Counted from the stretch's first letter, positions 40,301-49,989 are shown. The stretch: DNA of 64,000 bases from Ectopseudomonas composti (GCF_900115475.1 NZ_FOWP01000020.1:1-64000); one strand, 5' to 3'. Translations and numbers: made by a program. Notes: a model not told the origin generated them from the sequence alone.

Positions 40301-42709
40301 TCAGGCCGGAGCAGAACCAGCGGAAATCGTCGCCGGGCGGCACAGCACCCAGTCGTGCAGCAGCACGCGCAGCTCCTCGAATTTCACCGGTTTGGCCAGG
40401 TAATCGCTCATGCCCGCGGCCAGGCAACGCTCGCGGTCGCCGCTGTGGCTGTGCGCGGTGATCGCCAGTACCGGCAACTCGACGCAGCCAGGCAGCGCAC
40501 GGATCGCCCGGCAGGTGGCGAAACCGTCCATCACCGGCATCTGGCAATCCAGCAGCACGGCATCGACGCTCTCGCCGCGCAGCAACTCCAGGGCCTCGGC
40601 GCCGTTATCGGCGGTGCGCACGCGGTAGCCCAGCTTGAGCAGCATGCCGCGGGTCACCAGTTGGTTGATCGCGTTGTCCTCGACGATCAGCACCGTGCAC
40701 TGCTGCGCCTGGCGCTGCAGCGTGCCGCCCTGCGCACGCGGCGCCCGCACGACCGGCGCCACCTGCTGCTCCGGCAGGGTCAGCGGCACGTTGAGACGAA
40801 AGCGACTGCCGACACCGGGCTGCGACTCGTGACTGAGGCTGCCGCCGAGCAGATCGACCAGCTGCCGGCAGATCGCCAGGCCAATGCCCAGCCCGCCGTA
40901 CTTGCGGGTCATCGAGCCGTCGAGCTGGTGGAAGCGCTGATACAGGTCGCCGTCATGAGCGAAGCCGATACCGCTGTCGCTGACCACCACGCTCAGCGGC
41001 AGGTTACTGCCCACACTGCCGACACGGCCGACCTGCAGCGCTACGCCGCCCTCGCTGGTGAACTTGATGGCATTGTCCAGCAGGTAGCCGAGGGCCTGGG
41101 CCAACTTGGCAGCGTCACCCTCCAGGGTATCGGGCAGGTTGTCATCCAGCTCCAGGGCGAAGGCCAGCCCTTTCTCCTCGGCACGCGGCGCGTACTGGGC
41201 ACGCAGGCCATCGAACAGGCCGCGCAGGCTGAACGCCTCACGCCGCGGGTAGAGCTTGCCGGCCTGCAGCTCGGTGAGGGCGAGGATATCGTTGACCATG
41301 CGCATCATGTCGCGCGCGGAAGCCGCAGCGGTCTTCTGGTACTGCTCCAGCTCGATGTCCATCTTCACCGTCTGCATCAGCTCCAGCGAGCCGATCACGC
41401 CATTCATCGGCGTGCGCAGCTCATGGGTGACGGTGGCGAGGAACTCATCCTTGAAGCGGTTGCTGTCGGCCAACTCCTGGTTCAATGCTTCGAGCTTGCG
41501 CCCGGCTTCCTGCAGGATGCGCGTGCGTTCTTCCTTCATCGCGTTGATGCGATCGGCCAGTGCCAGCGACAGCAGGCCCACTTCCAGCGCCGAGCCGATC
41601 TGGCTGGCGTACATGGTGAGAAAGACGTTGGGCAGATAGCCCAGCACCATCAGCGTGTTGACGAGGCCGCCAATGAGAAAGGCGCTCCAGGCGAAGATGA
41701 AGTAGCGCGCCACGCGCATGCCACGCAGCCAGGCGAGGATGCCGGCGGCGAAGATCACCACGGTGAACAGCAGGGCCAGGTAGGTGGCCAGGCGCAGCGC
41801 CGTCGCGTAACTGATGCACAACGCCAGGACCATCACCACGGCGCCGCAGGCCATCAGCAGCAGCAACAGGCGGTCGACCCAGGGACTGTGCTCGGAGGTG
41901 TGCAGGAAACTGCGCGCGAACTGACAGCCAAACAGGGCGGCCGAACCGATCAGGAAGGGTGTCGCAGCGTTGGCCCACCAGGGGCTGTTGGGCCAGAAAT
42001 ACTCGATGCCGGCGCCGTTCACCGAGATCTGGTAAAGACCGAACGAGGCGATGTAGAGGATGTAATAGAGGTAGCTGGTGTCGCGGACGCTGAGGAAGAT
42101 GAACAGGTTGTAGAACAGCATCACCAGCAATACGCCGTAGATGATGCCGAGCACGTAGATGCGTCCTGGCTGCTCTTCCAGGTAGGCGTTGGGCGCCCAC
42201 AGGGTCAGCGGTGCCTGGATCGAACCCTGGCTTTCCAGGCGCAAATAAATGCGCTTGTCCTGATTCGGCTCGAGGTTCAACTCGAAGAGGTAGTTGTTCT
42301 GCCGAATCTGCCGACTGTCGAAGGGCAGCGCGTCGCCAGTACGTTGAGCCAAGGCAAAGCCACCCGTCTCATCCGGCAGATACAGCTCCAGGTGATCGAG
42401 CGGTGGATAGGCCAGCTCCAGCAACCAGTTGCGCGCCCCCTGCGCCTGCTGCGGCAGGTAGTGCAGGTCCAGCCGCAGCCAGAACACCGAACGCGAATAG
42501 CCGGCATTGAGCACGGGCTTGTCATGCAGGCGGAAGCTGCCTTGCACGGCCGGCGAGGCCACATCGTCGATGCTGGCGTCGCCACGCACGTCCTCGAACA
42601 CGTACATGCTCTGCCCCAACGGCAGCGCACGCGTCTGTTCGTCGAAGGTAACGGCGCCCACGAGCGAGGGAAAAACGAAGCTCACGATGAGCAGGAGCAG
42701 CCGGTACAT
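40301..42709 (-). CDS. ladS: LadS-like hybrid sensor kinase (7TM-DISM, histidine kinase, receiver)
   Basis: This 802-residue inner-membrane sensor has a signal peptide (MYRLLLLIVSFVFPSLVGA) and a periplasmic DISMED2 domain (about 30-165). Seven membrane helices follow (about 185-390), then a dimerisation/phospho-acceptor box LATVTHELRTPMNGVIG with His429, an ATPase domain and a receiver with Asp721 (LLDCQMP). LadS in P. aeruginosa acts through GacS/GacA and the Rsm small RNAs to favour biofilm over acute virulence and responds to calcium. Gene order tetR-ladS-...-thiD matches that locus. GGAG precedes ATG 42709. Confidence 0.88.
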   Translation of the reverse strand: MYRLLLLIVSFVFPSLVGAVTFDEQTRALPLGQSMYVFEDVRGDASIDDVASPAVQGSFRLHDKPVLNAGYSRSVFWLRLDLHYLPQQAQGARNWLLELAYPPLDHLELYLPDETGGFALAQRTGDALPFDSRQIRQNNYLFELNLEPNQDKRIYLRLESQGSIQAPLTLWAPNAYLEEQPGRIYVLGIIYGVLLVMLFYNLFIFLSVRDTSYLYYILYIASFGLYQISVNGAGIEYFWPNSPWWANAATPFLIGSAALFGCQFARSFLHTSEHSPWVDRLLLLLMACGAVVMVLALCISYATALRLATYLALLFTVVIFAAGILAWLRGMRVARYFIFAWSAFLIGGLVNTLMVLGYLPNVFLTMYASQIGSALEVGLLSLALADRINAMKEERTRILQEAGRKLEALNQELADSNRFKDEFLATVTHELRTPMNGVIGSLELMQTVKMDIELEQYQKTAAASARDMMRMVNDILALTELQAGKLYPRREAFSLRGLFDGLRAQYAPRAEEKGLAFALELDDNLPDTLEGDAAKLAQALGYLLDNAIKFTSEGGVALQVGRVGSVGSNLPLSVVVSDSGIGFAHDGDLYQRFHQLDGSMTRKYGGLGIGLAICRQLVDLLGGSLSHESQPGVGSRFRLNVPLTLPEQQVAPVVRAPRAQGGTLQRQAQQCTVLIVEDNAINQLVTRGMLLKLGYRVRTADNGAEALELLRGESVDAVLLDCQMPVMDGFATCRAIRALPGCVELPVLAITAHSHSGDRERCLAAGMSDYLAKPVKFEELRVLLHDWVLCRPATISAGSAPA

Positions 42710-42800
42710 ACGACTCCAGAACCCTGTCGGACGACGCCCAGGCCCCCATTAGCCCATCAGATGGCGCCGTCACGCACGGCAGACTTATATTCGAATCGCT

Positions 42801-43691
42801 CTACTCTAGGGGCTGTTGGGATGCTTTTCCAGATTCAGGTGGCAGTTTAAGCAGCGCGCCAGCGATGGCCTCGGCCAGGTACTGCAGGGAAAACACCCCG
42901 CCATAGGTCCAGGTCGAGGGCATCGCGGCGAAGCGCTGCTCGCGCACGAAGGGCATGGCCTGCCACAGCGGCGAGGCGAACAGCTGCGCCGCTTGGGCGA
43001 AGGGTTCGATATGCAGCACCACGCCCTGCTCGATGCGCCCCAGGGTGGTGATCGGTACCTGGGTGATGCCCCAGGGGCTCGGCGTCAGCTCCAGCGCCGA
43101 CTGCAGGCCGAGCAGTGCCAGCGCATGCTGCGGCATGGAGTTGGGGCCATTGATGAAGGCAGCGGTTGGCGACGAGAAGCGAATCACCGTGACCGCTGGC
43201 AAATGCTCCCCGTAATGCGCCTGCAACCGCTGACGCCATTGCGCCAGTTCGGCATCCATCGCCTGCAGGCGCCGCTCGGCCAGTGCCTCACGCCCCAGCG
43301 AGCGCGCCAGGTCGAGAAACGCCTCGCGCTGTACCTGCTGATTGTCATGCTGCTGACTGAAGCCCTGATACACCTGTACCGGTGCGATACGCTCGAGCAG
43401 CGGGCGAATGTCTTCCAGCAACGGCGGAATGACGATCAGCTCAGGCTGCAACTCGGCCAGCAACTCGAGGTTGGGCTCCAGGCGCGAACCACTCGACGGT
43501 ACGCCTGCGGGCAGCGTCGGCCGTACCACCCAGGCGCGGTAATCACCGGCATCGGCCACTGTCAGTGGCGTCACATCGAGCATCAGCAGGTGCTCGGTGG
43601 CCTCCCAACTCAAGGCCGCCACCCGTGGCGCAGCGCTGGCCCACACCGGGCTAAGCCACAGCAGCAGCGCGCCGAGCAACCAGCGGCTCAT
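42801..43691 (-). CDS. fhuD: FhuD-type periplasmic iron-siderophore binding protein
   Basis: This 296-residue protein has a signal peptide (MSRWLLGALLLWLSPVWASA) and the class III binding-protein fold: VAALSWEATEHLLMLDVTPLTVADAGDYRAWV, LEPNLELLAELQPELIVIPPLLEDIRPLLERIAPV, and a late GPNSMPQHALALLGLQSAL. This is the FhuD/FecB-like group for ferric hydroxamates. The start overlaps the fhuB stop by 4 bases (43688-43691), so it is coupled. It is the last gene of the leftward iron-uptake unit. Its siderophore is not identified. Confidence 0.85.
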   Translation of the reverse strand: MSRWLLGALLLWLSPVWASAAPRVAALSWEATEHLLMLDVTPLTVADAGDYRAWVVRPTLPAGVPSSGSRLEPNLELLAELQPELIVIPPLLEDIRPLLERIAPVQVYQGFSQQHDNQQVQREAFLDLARSLGREALAERRLQAMDAELAQWRQRLQAHYGEHLPAVTVIRFSSPTAAFINGPNSMPQHALALLGLQSALELTPSPWGITQVPITTLGRIEQGVVLHIEPFAQAAQLFASPLWQAMPFVREQRFAAMPSTWTYGGVFSLQYLAEAIAGALLKLPPESGKASQQPLE

Positions 43692-45664
43692 GCCAGCCGC
43701 CCGCGAATCAGCAGGAAGACGAAATAGCCGCCACACAACACCGAGGCGACGATGCCCACCGGAATCTGCAGCGGGAAGATCAGAGTGCGGCCGGCCCAGT
43801 CCGCCAGCAGCATCAGCACCGCGCCCAGCGAGGCCGCCAGTAGCAGCTGCGGCAGCACCCGGCGCGCGCCGAGCATCACCGCGATATGCGGGGCCAGCAG
43901 CCCCAGGAAGGCCACCGGTCCGAGCAGACTGGTGACCAGCGCACACAGCAGTGCCACCAGCACCAGCAACGCCAGGCGCACGCGCGGCACGTTCAGGCCA
44001 CGGCTGGAGGCCACACCATCGCCGATACCGATCAACGTCAGCGCGCGCTGGAACAGCAACGCCACAGCGCCGAACAGCAGCACGCCCAGCGTCAGCCACA
44101 ATGCCTGCGCCGGCGTGGCGCGATAGGTAGAGCCGGCCAGCCAGCCGAGCAGCGCGAACGAGTCCGCGCTGCCCTTGGCCAGCACGAACTGCAAAGCCGC
44201 GTTGAGCAACGCGCCGAGGGAAATTCCCAGCAGCGCCATCAACGCCGGTGAGTAGTGATGACGCCGCCCCAGCAGCATCAACACCGCCAGCACCGCCAGA
44301 CTGCCAACGAAGGCCGCCAGCGGCGCGACCGCACCGAGTGCCGCGCCACCGAAGACGATCAGCGCCAGCATCACCGCCAGCGTGGCGCCAGCGGAAAGGC
44401 CGAGGATATCCGGGCTGGCCAGCGGGTTACGCAGCAGCCGCTGCAGCAGCAGACCGGAAATCGCCAGGCCGGCACCGGCCGAAGCGGCGGTTAATACACG
44501 CGGCCAGCGCAGCGACCAGACCAGCGTCGACGGCCACTGCAGACGCCAGCCATCGACACCACGCGCCAGCCCGAGCGCCACGGTCAGCGCCAACAGCGCG
44601 AGGGCCGCTACCCACAGCGCACTGCGCCAGCCGAAACGCTCGGCGCCGCGCGGCAACTGCAGGCCACGCGGGTCTTCCGCTGCCAGATGCCGGCGCGCCA
44701 ACCACAACAGCACCGGCGCACCGATCAACGCGGCGGCGGCGCCACTGGGCACCAGTTGGCCGCTGAGCCGATTGGCCAGCAGCGCCAGGGCGTCGGTGCC
44801 GAGCAGCAGCAAGGCGCCGAGCAGCGTGCTGTAGAGCAGCTCGTCACGCGCCGTGCGAGCTCCGAGCATTTTTGCCATGTTCGGCGTGAGCAAACCGATG
44901 AAACCGATCAGGCCGACCGCCGTGATCGACACCGCGCACAGCCACAGCGCTGCCAGAAACAGCACCAGCATCACCGGCCACAGGGCCAGGCCACGCCCCT
45001 GGGCGGCGTCGCTGCCAAGCTGCAGCAGGCTCAACGGTCGTGGCGCCAGGATCAGTAGCGGCAGCGCCAGCAACAGCTTGGGCCACAGCCACTGCACCCA
45101 GTGCCAGTCGATCTGCGCCAGATCGCCCGCGCCCCATATGAACAACCCCTGGGCATACTGGTTGTTGATCAGCACCAGCCCGGCGGCCAGGGCGCCGAGC
45201 AACAGGTTGATGGCCATGCCACCCAGCACCAGCGGCAGCCCGCCGATGCCGCTACGCCCAGCGATCAGCAGCACCAGGCCGACTGCCAGCAGCGCGCCGA
45301 GCAGCGCGGCCCACTGCCCGTGACTGGCGGCGAAGGCCGGTACCAGCAAGGTAGCCAGCACCAGCCCGAGCCAGGCCCCGGACGAGGCGCCAATGGTCAT
45401 GGGAGACACCAGGCGATTCTGCGTGATCTGCTGCAGCAGGCTGCCGGACAATCCCAGCGCAGCGCCCGTCAACAGCGCCATGCTCAGCCTGGGCAGAGCC
45501 GACAGTTGCAGCTGCAGAAAGGCGAAGCTGTGCTCGGCAGAATCGAACATCGCCCACAGTTCGAGCGGATCAAGATCAGCCGCCAGCCACAGATGCAGCA
45601 ATGCCAGGGGCAGCAACGCGAGCAGCGTCAGAAGGTGGCGTGACGGCGCCGAAACAGCAGTCAT
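43688..45664 (-). CDS. fhuB: FhuB-type fused permease for ferric siderophores
   Basis: This 658-residue protein has two homologous permease halves of about 330 residues, as in E. coli FhuB: first half with GAALGLSGSLLQQITQNRLVSPMTIGASSGAW, second with GAGLAISGLLLQRLLRNPLASPDILGLSAGAT. Each has about ten membrane helices. It moves ferric hydroxamate from FhuD across the inner membrane. ATG 45664 lies two bases after the fhuC stop. Halved permeases are usual for catecholate or vibrioferrin systems, so the fused form supports a hydroxamate-type ligand. Confidence 0.93.
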   Translation of the reverse strand: MTAVSAPSRHLLTLLALLPLALLHLWLAADLDPLELWAMFDSAEHSFAFLQLQLSALPRLSMALLTGAALGLSGSLLQQITQNRLVSPMTIGASSGAWLGLVLATLLVPAFAASHGQWAALLGALLAVGLVLLIAGRSGIGGLPLVLGGMAINLLLGALAAGLVLINNQYAQGLFIWGAGDLAQIDWHWVQWLWPKLLLALPLLILAPRPLSLLQLGSDAAQGRGLALWPVMLVLFLAALWLCAVSITAVGLIGFIGLLTPNMAKMLGARTARDELLYSTLLGALLLLGTDALALLANRLSGQLVPSGAAAALIGAPVLLWLARRHLAAEDPRGLQLPRGAERFGWRSALWVAALALLALTVALGLARGVDGWRLQWPSTLVWSLRWPRVLTAASAGAGLAISGLLLQRLLRNPLASPDILGLSAGATLAVMLALIVFGGAALGAVAPLAAFVGSLAVLAVLMLLGRRHHYSPALMALLGISLGALLNAALQFVLAKGSADSFALLGWLAGSTYRATPAQALWLTLGVLLFGAVALLFQRALTLIGIGDGVASSRGLNVPRVRLALLVLVALLCALVTSLLGPVAFLGLLAPHIAVMLGARRVLPQLLLAASLGAVLMLLADWAGRTLIFPLQIPVGIVASVLCGGYFVFLLIRGRLA

Positions 45665-45666
45665 GC

Positions 45667-46434
45667 TCAGGCCACCACGGCAATCTTGCGGGCGCTGCCG
45701 GGCTGTTCGATCAGTTCGATATCGATGTCGTAAAGCTGGCTGAGCAATGGCCCGCTGAGCAGCTCGTCCGGGCTGCCATCGAAGAAGATCCGTCCCTGCT
45801 TGAGGGCGATCACCCGGTCGGCATGCCGCGCGGTGAGGTTGATGTCGTGGAGGATGGCGACGATGCCACGCCCACTGTCGCGATTGAGCTGACGCAGCAG
45901 GCCCATCAGCTCGTACTGGTGGGCCAGGTCCAGTGCCGAGGTTGGCTCGTCGAGCAGCAGCAGCGGCGATTGCTGGGCCAGCAGCATGGCGATCCAGGCA
46001 CGTTGACGCTCGCCACCGGAGAGGCTGTCGGCGAGCTGATCGGCGTAATGGGCGACATCGGTCTGCGCCAGCGCCGCGTCGACGGCGGCATGGTCCTCGG
46101 CGCGCCAACGGCCGAGCAACCCACGCCAGGGAAAGCGCCCCAGGCGCACCAGTTCGCGCACGGTCAGGCCGGCAACGTCGGGCAGGTGCTGCGGCAAGAA
46201 GGCCACGCGCTGAGCGAAGTCACGGGCAGAAAAACCGGCCAGCTCACGCTCGTCGAGTTGCAGCGTCCCTCGGGTCGGCTGCAGCTGCCGCGCCAGCAGG
46301 TTCATCAGGGTCGACTTGCCCGAGCCGTTATGGCCGAGGATCACGGTGAAGCGATCACCCTCCAGATGCAGCTCGTCCACTGCCAGCGTCACCCGCTCGC
46401 CACGGCGGACTTCGATACCACGCAGGTTCAGCAT
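45667..46434 (-). CDS. fhuC: FhuC-type ABC transporter ATPase
   Basis: This 255-residue ABC ATPase has Walker A LGHNGSGKST, signature DSLSGGERQRAWIAMLLAQ, Walker B LLLLDEPTSALD and an H-loop LHDINLTARHAD. It drives FhuB. It overlaps the fhuF-like stop by 7 bases, giving tight coupling. The signature LSGGERQR and the tail DIELIEQPGSARKIAV match iron-siderophore ATPases. Confidence 0.93.
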   Translation of the reverse strand: MLNLRGIEVRRGERVTLAVDELHLEGDRFTVILGHNGSGKSTLMNLLARQLQPTRGTLQLDERELAGFSARDFAQRVAFLPQHLPDVAGLTVRELVRLGRFPWRGLLGRWRAEDHAAVDAALAQTDVAHYADQLADSLSGGERQRAWIAMLLAQQSPLLLLDEPTSALDLAHQYELMGLLRQLNRDSGRGIVAILHDINLTARHADRVIALKQGRIFFDGSPDELLSGPLLSQLYDIDIELIEQPGSARKIAVVA

Positions 46435-47174
46435 TCCTGTGCCAACTCCCCACGCAGGCGCACCAGGCGCTCGTCACGACGTAACTTCGGGCAGGTGCTG
46501 CACAACTCGCCGTCGCAACGACGAAAATGCTGGCAACAGGCCTTGCGCTCCAGGGTCAAGCAGTCGCGCCCATCCTCCAGACGCACTTCCAGCAGGTCGC
46601 TGCCACCGCGCAGCCCCAATGCCTCCAGCCAGCGCGCCGACAACCCTCGCAGTTGCTGGTTATCCAGGCTCAGTTGACGCTGCACCAGCAGCAACGCCGC
46701 CAGCACATAGTCGGCTGCCAGCCGCTGAGCCAGCTTGCCGTGGATGCTCTGCACCTGACAGAACTCGACGTGCTGACGACGCAGTAATTGTTCGAGCTGG
46801 CTGGCAGCTGGGCCGATCAGCTCATCTTCCGCGGCCTGCTGCGGACAGTGTTCGGGCAGACAGAAGCCCAGCACCACGCCGCCCTGCACCGCCTGCCCCA
46901 GGCTCGCCAAGCAGGGCATGCGCTGCGCCAGGTGCACACCGAGCAAAGTCAGGTAAATGGGTTGCCAGACCAGGTAGGTCCAGCTGCGCACCGTCCAGTA
47001 ATGCGGCCCGGCTTCGGGATGAGCCTGCTGCCAGTGCCGGTAGAGCGCGGCGATACGCTGGTCGTTGCCATCACTGCCGCACACCAGCAGCTCGGCACCG
47101 GCCGCACCGATACGCCCCTGCACCCCAGGTAGGCAGCGGGAAATCACGTCGAGCAGGTGGTGAAGATCGTGCAT
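46428..47174 (-). CDS. fhuF: FhuF-type [2Fe-2S] ferric-siderophore reductase
   Basis: This 248-residue protein ends with the FhuF cluster motif C-C-x10-C-x2-C (Cys213, Cys214, Cys225, Cys228), which holds an unusual [2Fe-2S] centre. FhuF releases iron from ferric hydroxamates in the cytoplasm by reduction. The N-terminal part is variable but keeps HYWTVRSWTYLVWQPIYL. It is divergent in sequence from E. coli FhuF, so the assignment rests on the cysteine motif and on the fhuC/fhuB/fhuD neighbours. Confidence 0.82.
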   Translation of the reverse strand: MHDLHHLLDVISRCLPGVQGRIGAAGAELLVCGSDGNDQRIAALYRHWQQAHPEAGPHYWTVRSWTYLVWQPIYLTLLGVHLAQRMPCLASLGQAVQGGVVLGFCLPEHCPQQAAEDELIGPAASQLEQLLRRQHVEFCQVQSIHGKLAQRLAADYVLAALLLVQRQLSLDNQQLRGLSARWLEALGLRGGSDLLEVRLEDGRDCLTLERKACCQHFRRCDGELCSTCPKLRRDERLVRLRGELAQEC

Positions 47175-47234
47175 CGCGGCGAACCCGGATAACAGAAGCA
47201 GTGCGGGGGACGAATTTAATCATCGATACGCATC

Positions 47235-47249
47235 TGCATCAAATTATCA
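47235..47249 (-). promoter_or_regulatory. Candidate Fur site upstream of fhuF
   Basis: On the minus strand 47249-47235 reads TGATAATTTGATGCA. The left half TGATAAT is a perfect Fur half-site; the right half matches poorly. It lies in the 90-base gap between the MFS gene and fhuF, and iron control of this unit is expected. Confidence 0.4.
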
Positions 47250-47264
47250 TTCGCCACTCAATAC

Positions 47265-48434
47265 TCAGACCGCCTTAGGTTTGCGCACCAGCAACGGGAA
47301 CAGCGCAGCGGTCAGCAGCAGGCCAACAGCACCGACCCAGAACGGCATGGCCTGGCCGTAATGGCTGACCAGCAGCCCCGCGCCATAGGCCGAGCCCATG
47401 TTGCCCAGGCACTGGAAGATGTTGATCTTGCTGAAGTCCACCGCGTAGTGCTCTGGCGAACTGAGCTCGAACAACAAGGCATCGAGGCGCACGGTGACCT
47501 GATACAGCGCCCAGCCGAACAGCACGCGGCCGAGCAGGATCAGCCACTGATCGCCGAAGCCCTGAATGAAGGTGGCTGCCGCGCCCAGCAGCAAACCGGC
47601 AAGAATACCGTCGAGGGTGTTGCCCTGCTTCGTCGCGCGGCGCCCCCACCACAGCGCCAACACGGCCACAGCGCCGGGTAGCGCATAGACGAAACCGGCG
47701 GCCATCTCGCTGTTCCAGTGCGCCACCTGCTGCCAATAGACGGCAAAGAATGGCCGGGTGACGTAACCGACGAAATAGAACAGCAGCATCACCAGGCACA
47801 GGCGGTAGATCGCCGGCAGGCTACGCGACTCATTCTTCACCGGCGCCTCTTCGCTCGCCGGGTGCTCGCCCGCTGCCGGCAGGTAGCCGCGTACCAGATG
47901 CATGCAGATGGCCATCTGGATGAAGTCGCCAGCGGCCATCACCAGGAATACGTCGCCAATGTTCATGATCTGCAGGATCAGGCCGCCCAGCGCAGCACCA
48001 AGGATCGCGCCGAAGTGCACCACCACCGACAGGGTGCCGATGGTCTGGGTGTGATTGTCCTGCTGCTGCAGGCTCATCACGTAGGGATACATCAGCAGGT
48101 AGCTGCCCTTGAACACCACCATCAGCAGCGACACCACCCAGAATAGCGGCAGCGAGTCGATGAAATAGCAGGCGGCAGTCAGGCTGCCGGCCATCAATTG
48201 CGCGCTGATCAGGATGCGCACCGGGTGCACGCGCTTGGCCAGGCGCGCCCAGAGCGGGAACACCGACATCACCACCAGGCTGACCACCGCCAGATAGAGG
48301 CCAACGTGCTGCTCCGGCGGATTGTCGAAACGCTCGGCGAAATACTGCGGATAAAAAGGAATGATCAGGTTATCGGTGATCACCGCCAGGGCGGTCATCA
48401 TGATCAGGCAGGTACGCAACGTCATTGGAGGCAT
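47265..48434 (-). CDS. MFS transporter, probably siderophore-related
   Basis: This 389-residue major-facilitator protein has about eleven or twelve membrane helices and the loop motif FPLWARLAKRVHPVRIL between helices 2 and 3. It lies directly upstream of the FhuF/FhuC/FhuB/FhuD set on the same strand. Such MFS proteins export newly made siderophores or import or export siderophore-iron. With no synthesis genes in the window its direction cannot be told. The start could be ATG 48434 or 48425; neither has a strong ribosome site. The gap to thiD (48435-48568) shows nothing. Confidence 0.82.
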   Translation of the reverse strand: MPPMTLRTCLIMMTALAVITDNLIIPFYPQYFAERFDNPPEQHVGLYLAVVSLVVMSVFPLWARLAKRVHPVRILISAQLMAGSLTAACYFIDSLPLFWVVSLLMVVFKGSYLLMYPYVMSLQQQDNHTQTIGTLSVVVHFGAILGAALGGLILQIMNIGDVFLVMAAGDFIQMAICMHLVRGYLPAAGEHPASEEAPVKNESRSLPAIYRLCLVMLLFYFVGYVTRPFFAVYWQQVAHWNSEMAAGFVYALPGAVAVLALWWGRRATKQGNTLDGILAGLLLGAAATFIQGFGDQWLILLGRVLFGWALYQVTVRLDALLFELSSPEHYAVDFSKINIFQCLGNMGSAYGAGLLVSHYGQAMPFWVGAVGLLLTAALFPLLVRKPKAV

Positions 48435-48568
48435 TCGGGCAAGGCGACAGAGCCGCGCATGATGCCATTCCCAGACCAGTTAATGCCAATACAGACGAGA
48501 ATCAGAAAGGCTACCAACCGGCATGGCGTGCAGCGACTCAAGGCCTGTTAGTGATAAGCTCGCGCACC

Positions 48569-49366
48569 ATGAAAACGCCAAACTCCCGCCCCGTAGTGCT
48601 CTGCATGTCCGGTCACGACCCCAGCGGTGGTGCCGGCCTGCAGGCCGATATCGAAGCCCTGCTGGCTCAAGGTTGCCACGCCGCCCCGACGGTGACCGCC
48701 CTGACCGTGCAGGATACCGTCAACGTCTCCGACTTCCGCGTGCTCGACCGCGACTGGGTACTGGCCCAGGCCCGTGCAGTGATCGCCGATATGCCCGTGG
48801 CCGCCGTCAAGCTGGGCATGCTCGGCTCGGTGGATATGGTCGACACCGTGCTCGAGGTGATGAGCCAGTTGCCAGGAGTACCCCTGGTCTGCGACCCGGT
48901 GTTGCGTGCAGGCGGCGGTGGCTCGCTGGGCAAGGATGACGTCGGTTATGCCATGCGCGAGCGTCTGTTCGCCGCGTCCACCATCGCCACGCCGAACCTG
49001 CCGGAAGCGCGCATCCTCGCCGAGTTGCCGGAAGGTACGGCCGACGAGTGCGCGGACAAGCTGCTGCCCCTCATTGAACACCTGCTGATCACTGGCGGCC
49101 ACGGCGACGAAGCCGAAGTGCACAACCGCCTGTACAGCCGCGACGGCAGCCGTCATACCTTTACCTGCGCGCGCCTGCCGGGCAGCTATCACGGCTCCGG
49201 CTGCACCCTGGCCAGCACCCTGGCCGGTCGCCTGGCGCTGGGCGAAGAACTGGTCAGCGCGGTGAAGAGCGCCCTGGATTACACCTGGCGTACCCTGCGC
49301 GACGCCGAACAACCCGGCCACGGCCAGTACGTGCCGCGCCGTCTGCCTTTGGATTACGGCCAATGA
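48569..49366 (+). CDS. thiD: Hydroxymethylpyrimidine/phosphomethylpyrimidine kinase
   Basis: This 265-residue ribokinase-fold enzyme phosphorylates HMP and then HMP-P to give HMP-PP for thiamin synthesis. Signatures are SGHDPSGGAGLQADIEAL, VCDPVLRAGGGG, TPNLPEARIL and the anion-hole LPGSYHGSGCTLASTLAG. It overlaps thiE by 4 bases (ATGA). The thiD-thiE-hemL order is that of Pseudomonas. I see no TPP riboswitch upstream. Confidence 0.95.
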   Translation: MKTPNSRPVVLCMSGHDPSGGAGLQADIEALLAQGCHAAPTVTALTVQDTVNVSDFRVLDRDWVLAQARAVIADMPVAAVKLGMLGSVDMVDTVLEVMSQLPGVPLVCDPVLRAGGGGSLGKDDVGYAMRERLFAASTIATPNLPEARILAELPEGTADECADKLLPLIEHLLITGGHGDEAEVHNRLYSRDGSRHTFTCARLPGSYHGSGCTLASTLAGRLALGEELVSAVKSALDYTWRTLRDAEQPGHGQYVPRRLPLDYGQ

Positions 49367-49989
49367 CGTCACTGCGCGGCCTCTACGCCATCACCGACAC
49401 GCCGTTGCTGGCCGATGGCAAGCTGCTGCCCTACGCCGAGGCGGCGCTGATCGGCGGTGCGCGCCTGCTGCAGTACCGCGATAAATCCACTGACGCCGCA
49501 CGCCGTTTCGATGAAGCCCAGGCGCTGGCCGAGCTGTGCCAACGCCACGGCGCCACGTTGATCATCAATGACGACCTGGAGCTGGCCGCGCACCTGGGCG
49601 TCGGCCTGCACCTGGGTCAGACTGATGGTTCGCTGGCCACTGCCCGCGCCCGCCTCGGCGCCGATGCCGTGATCGGCGGCACCTGCCACGCTCAGCTGGA
49701 ACTGGCCGAACGCGCCGCCAACGAAGGCGCCAGCTACATCGCTTTTGGCCGCTTCTTCAACTCCAACACCAAACCCGGCGCTCCGGCTGCCACCGTGGAG
49801 CTACTGGACGAGGCGCGCGCGCGCTTTGCCCAGCCCATCGTCGCCATCGGCGGCGTGACCTTAGGCACCGCACCCAACCTGATCGCCCGCGGCGCCAGCA
49901 TGATCGCCGTGATCCACGCCCTGTTCGCTGCAGACTCCGCCCTCGAGGTGGAAGACCGCGCCCGCGCCTTCGCCGCGCTGTTCAACTGA
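49363..49989 (+). CDS. thiE: Thiamin phosphate synthase
   Basis: This 208-residue TIM-barrel enzyme joins HMP-PP and thiazole phosphate to thiamin phosphate. Signatures are LYAITDTPLL, LLQYRDKSTDAARR, LIINDDLELAAHLGVGLHLGQTDG and IAFGRFFNSNTKPGAP, the last matching the phosphate-binding TxTK region, followed by IVAIGGVTLG. The length is normal. It is translationally coupled to thiD, with hemL 22 bases downstream. Confidence 0.95.
   Translation: MTSLRGLYAITDTPLLADGKLLPYAEAALIGGARLLQYRDKSTDAARRFDEAQALAELCQRHGATLIINDDLELAAHLGVGLHLGQTDGSLATARARLGADAVIGGTCHAQLELAERAANEGASYIAFGRFFNSNTKPGAPAATVELLDEARARFAQPIVAIGGVTLGTAPNLIARGASMIAVIHALFAADSALEVEDRARAFAALFN

Noticed and set aside
40205..42850. 881-codon rightward open frame opposite ladS
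   Set aside because: It is fully antisense to a gene with clear sensor-kinase domains. Its product is Gln/His/Arg-rich low-complexity sequence with no family signal, the usual shadow in GC-rich DNA.
43688..46108. 806-codon version of fhuB
   Set aside because: The N-terminal extension overlaps fhuC in another frame. The start at 45664, two bases after the fhuC stop, fits the family.
48435..48568. TPP riboswitch before thiD
   Set aside because: I looked for the THI-box signature ahead of thiD and did not see it.
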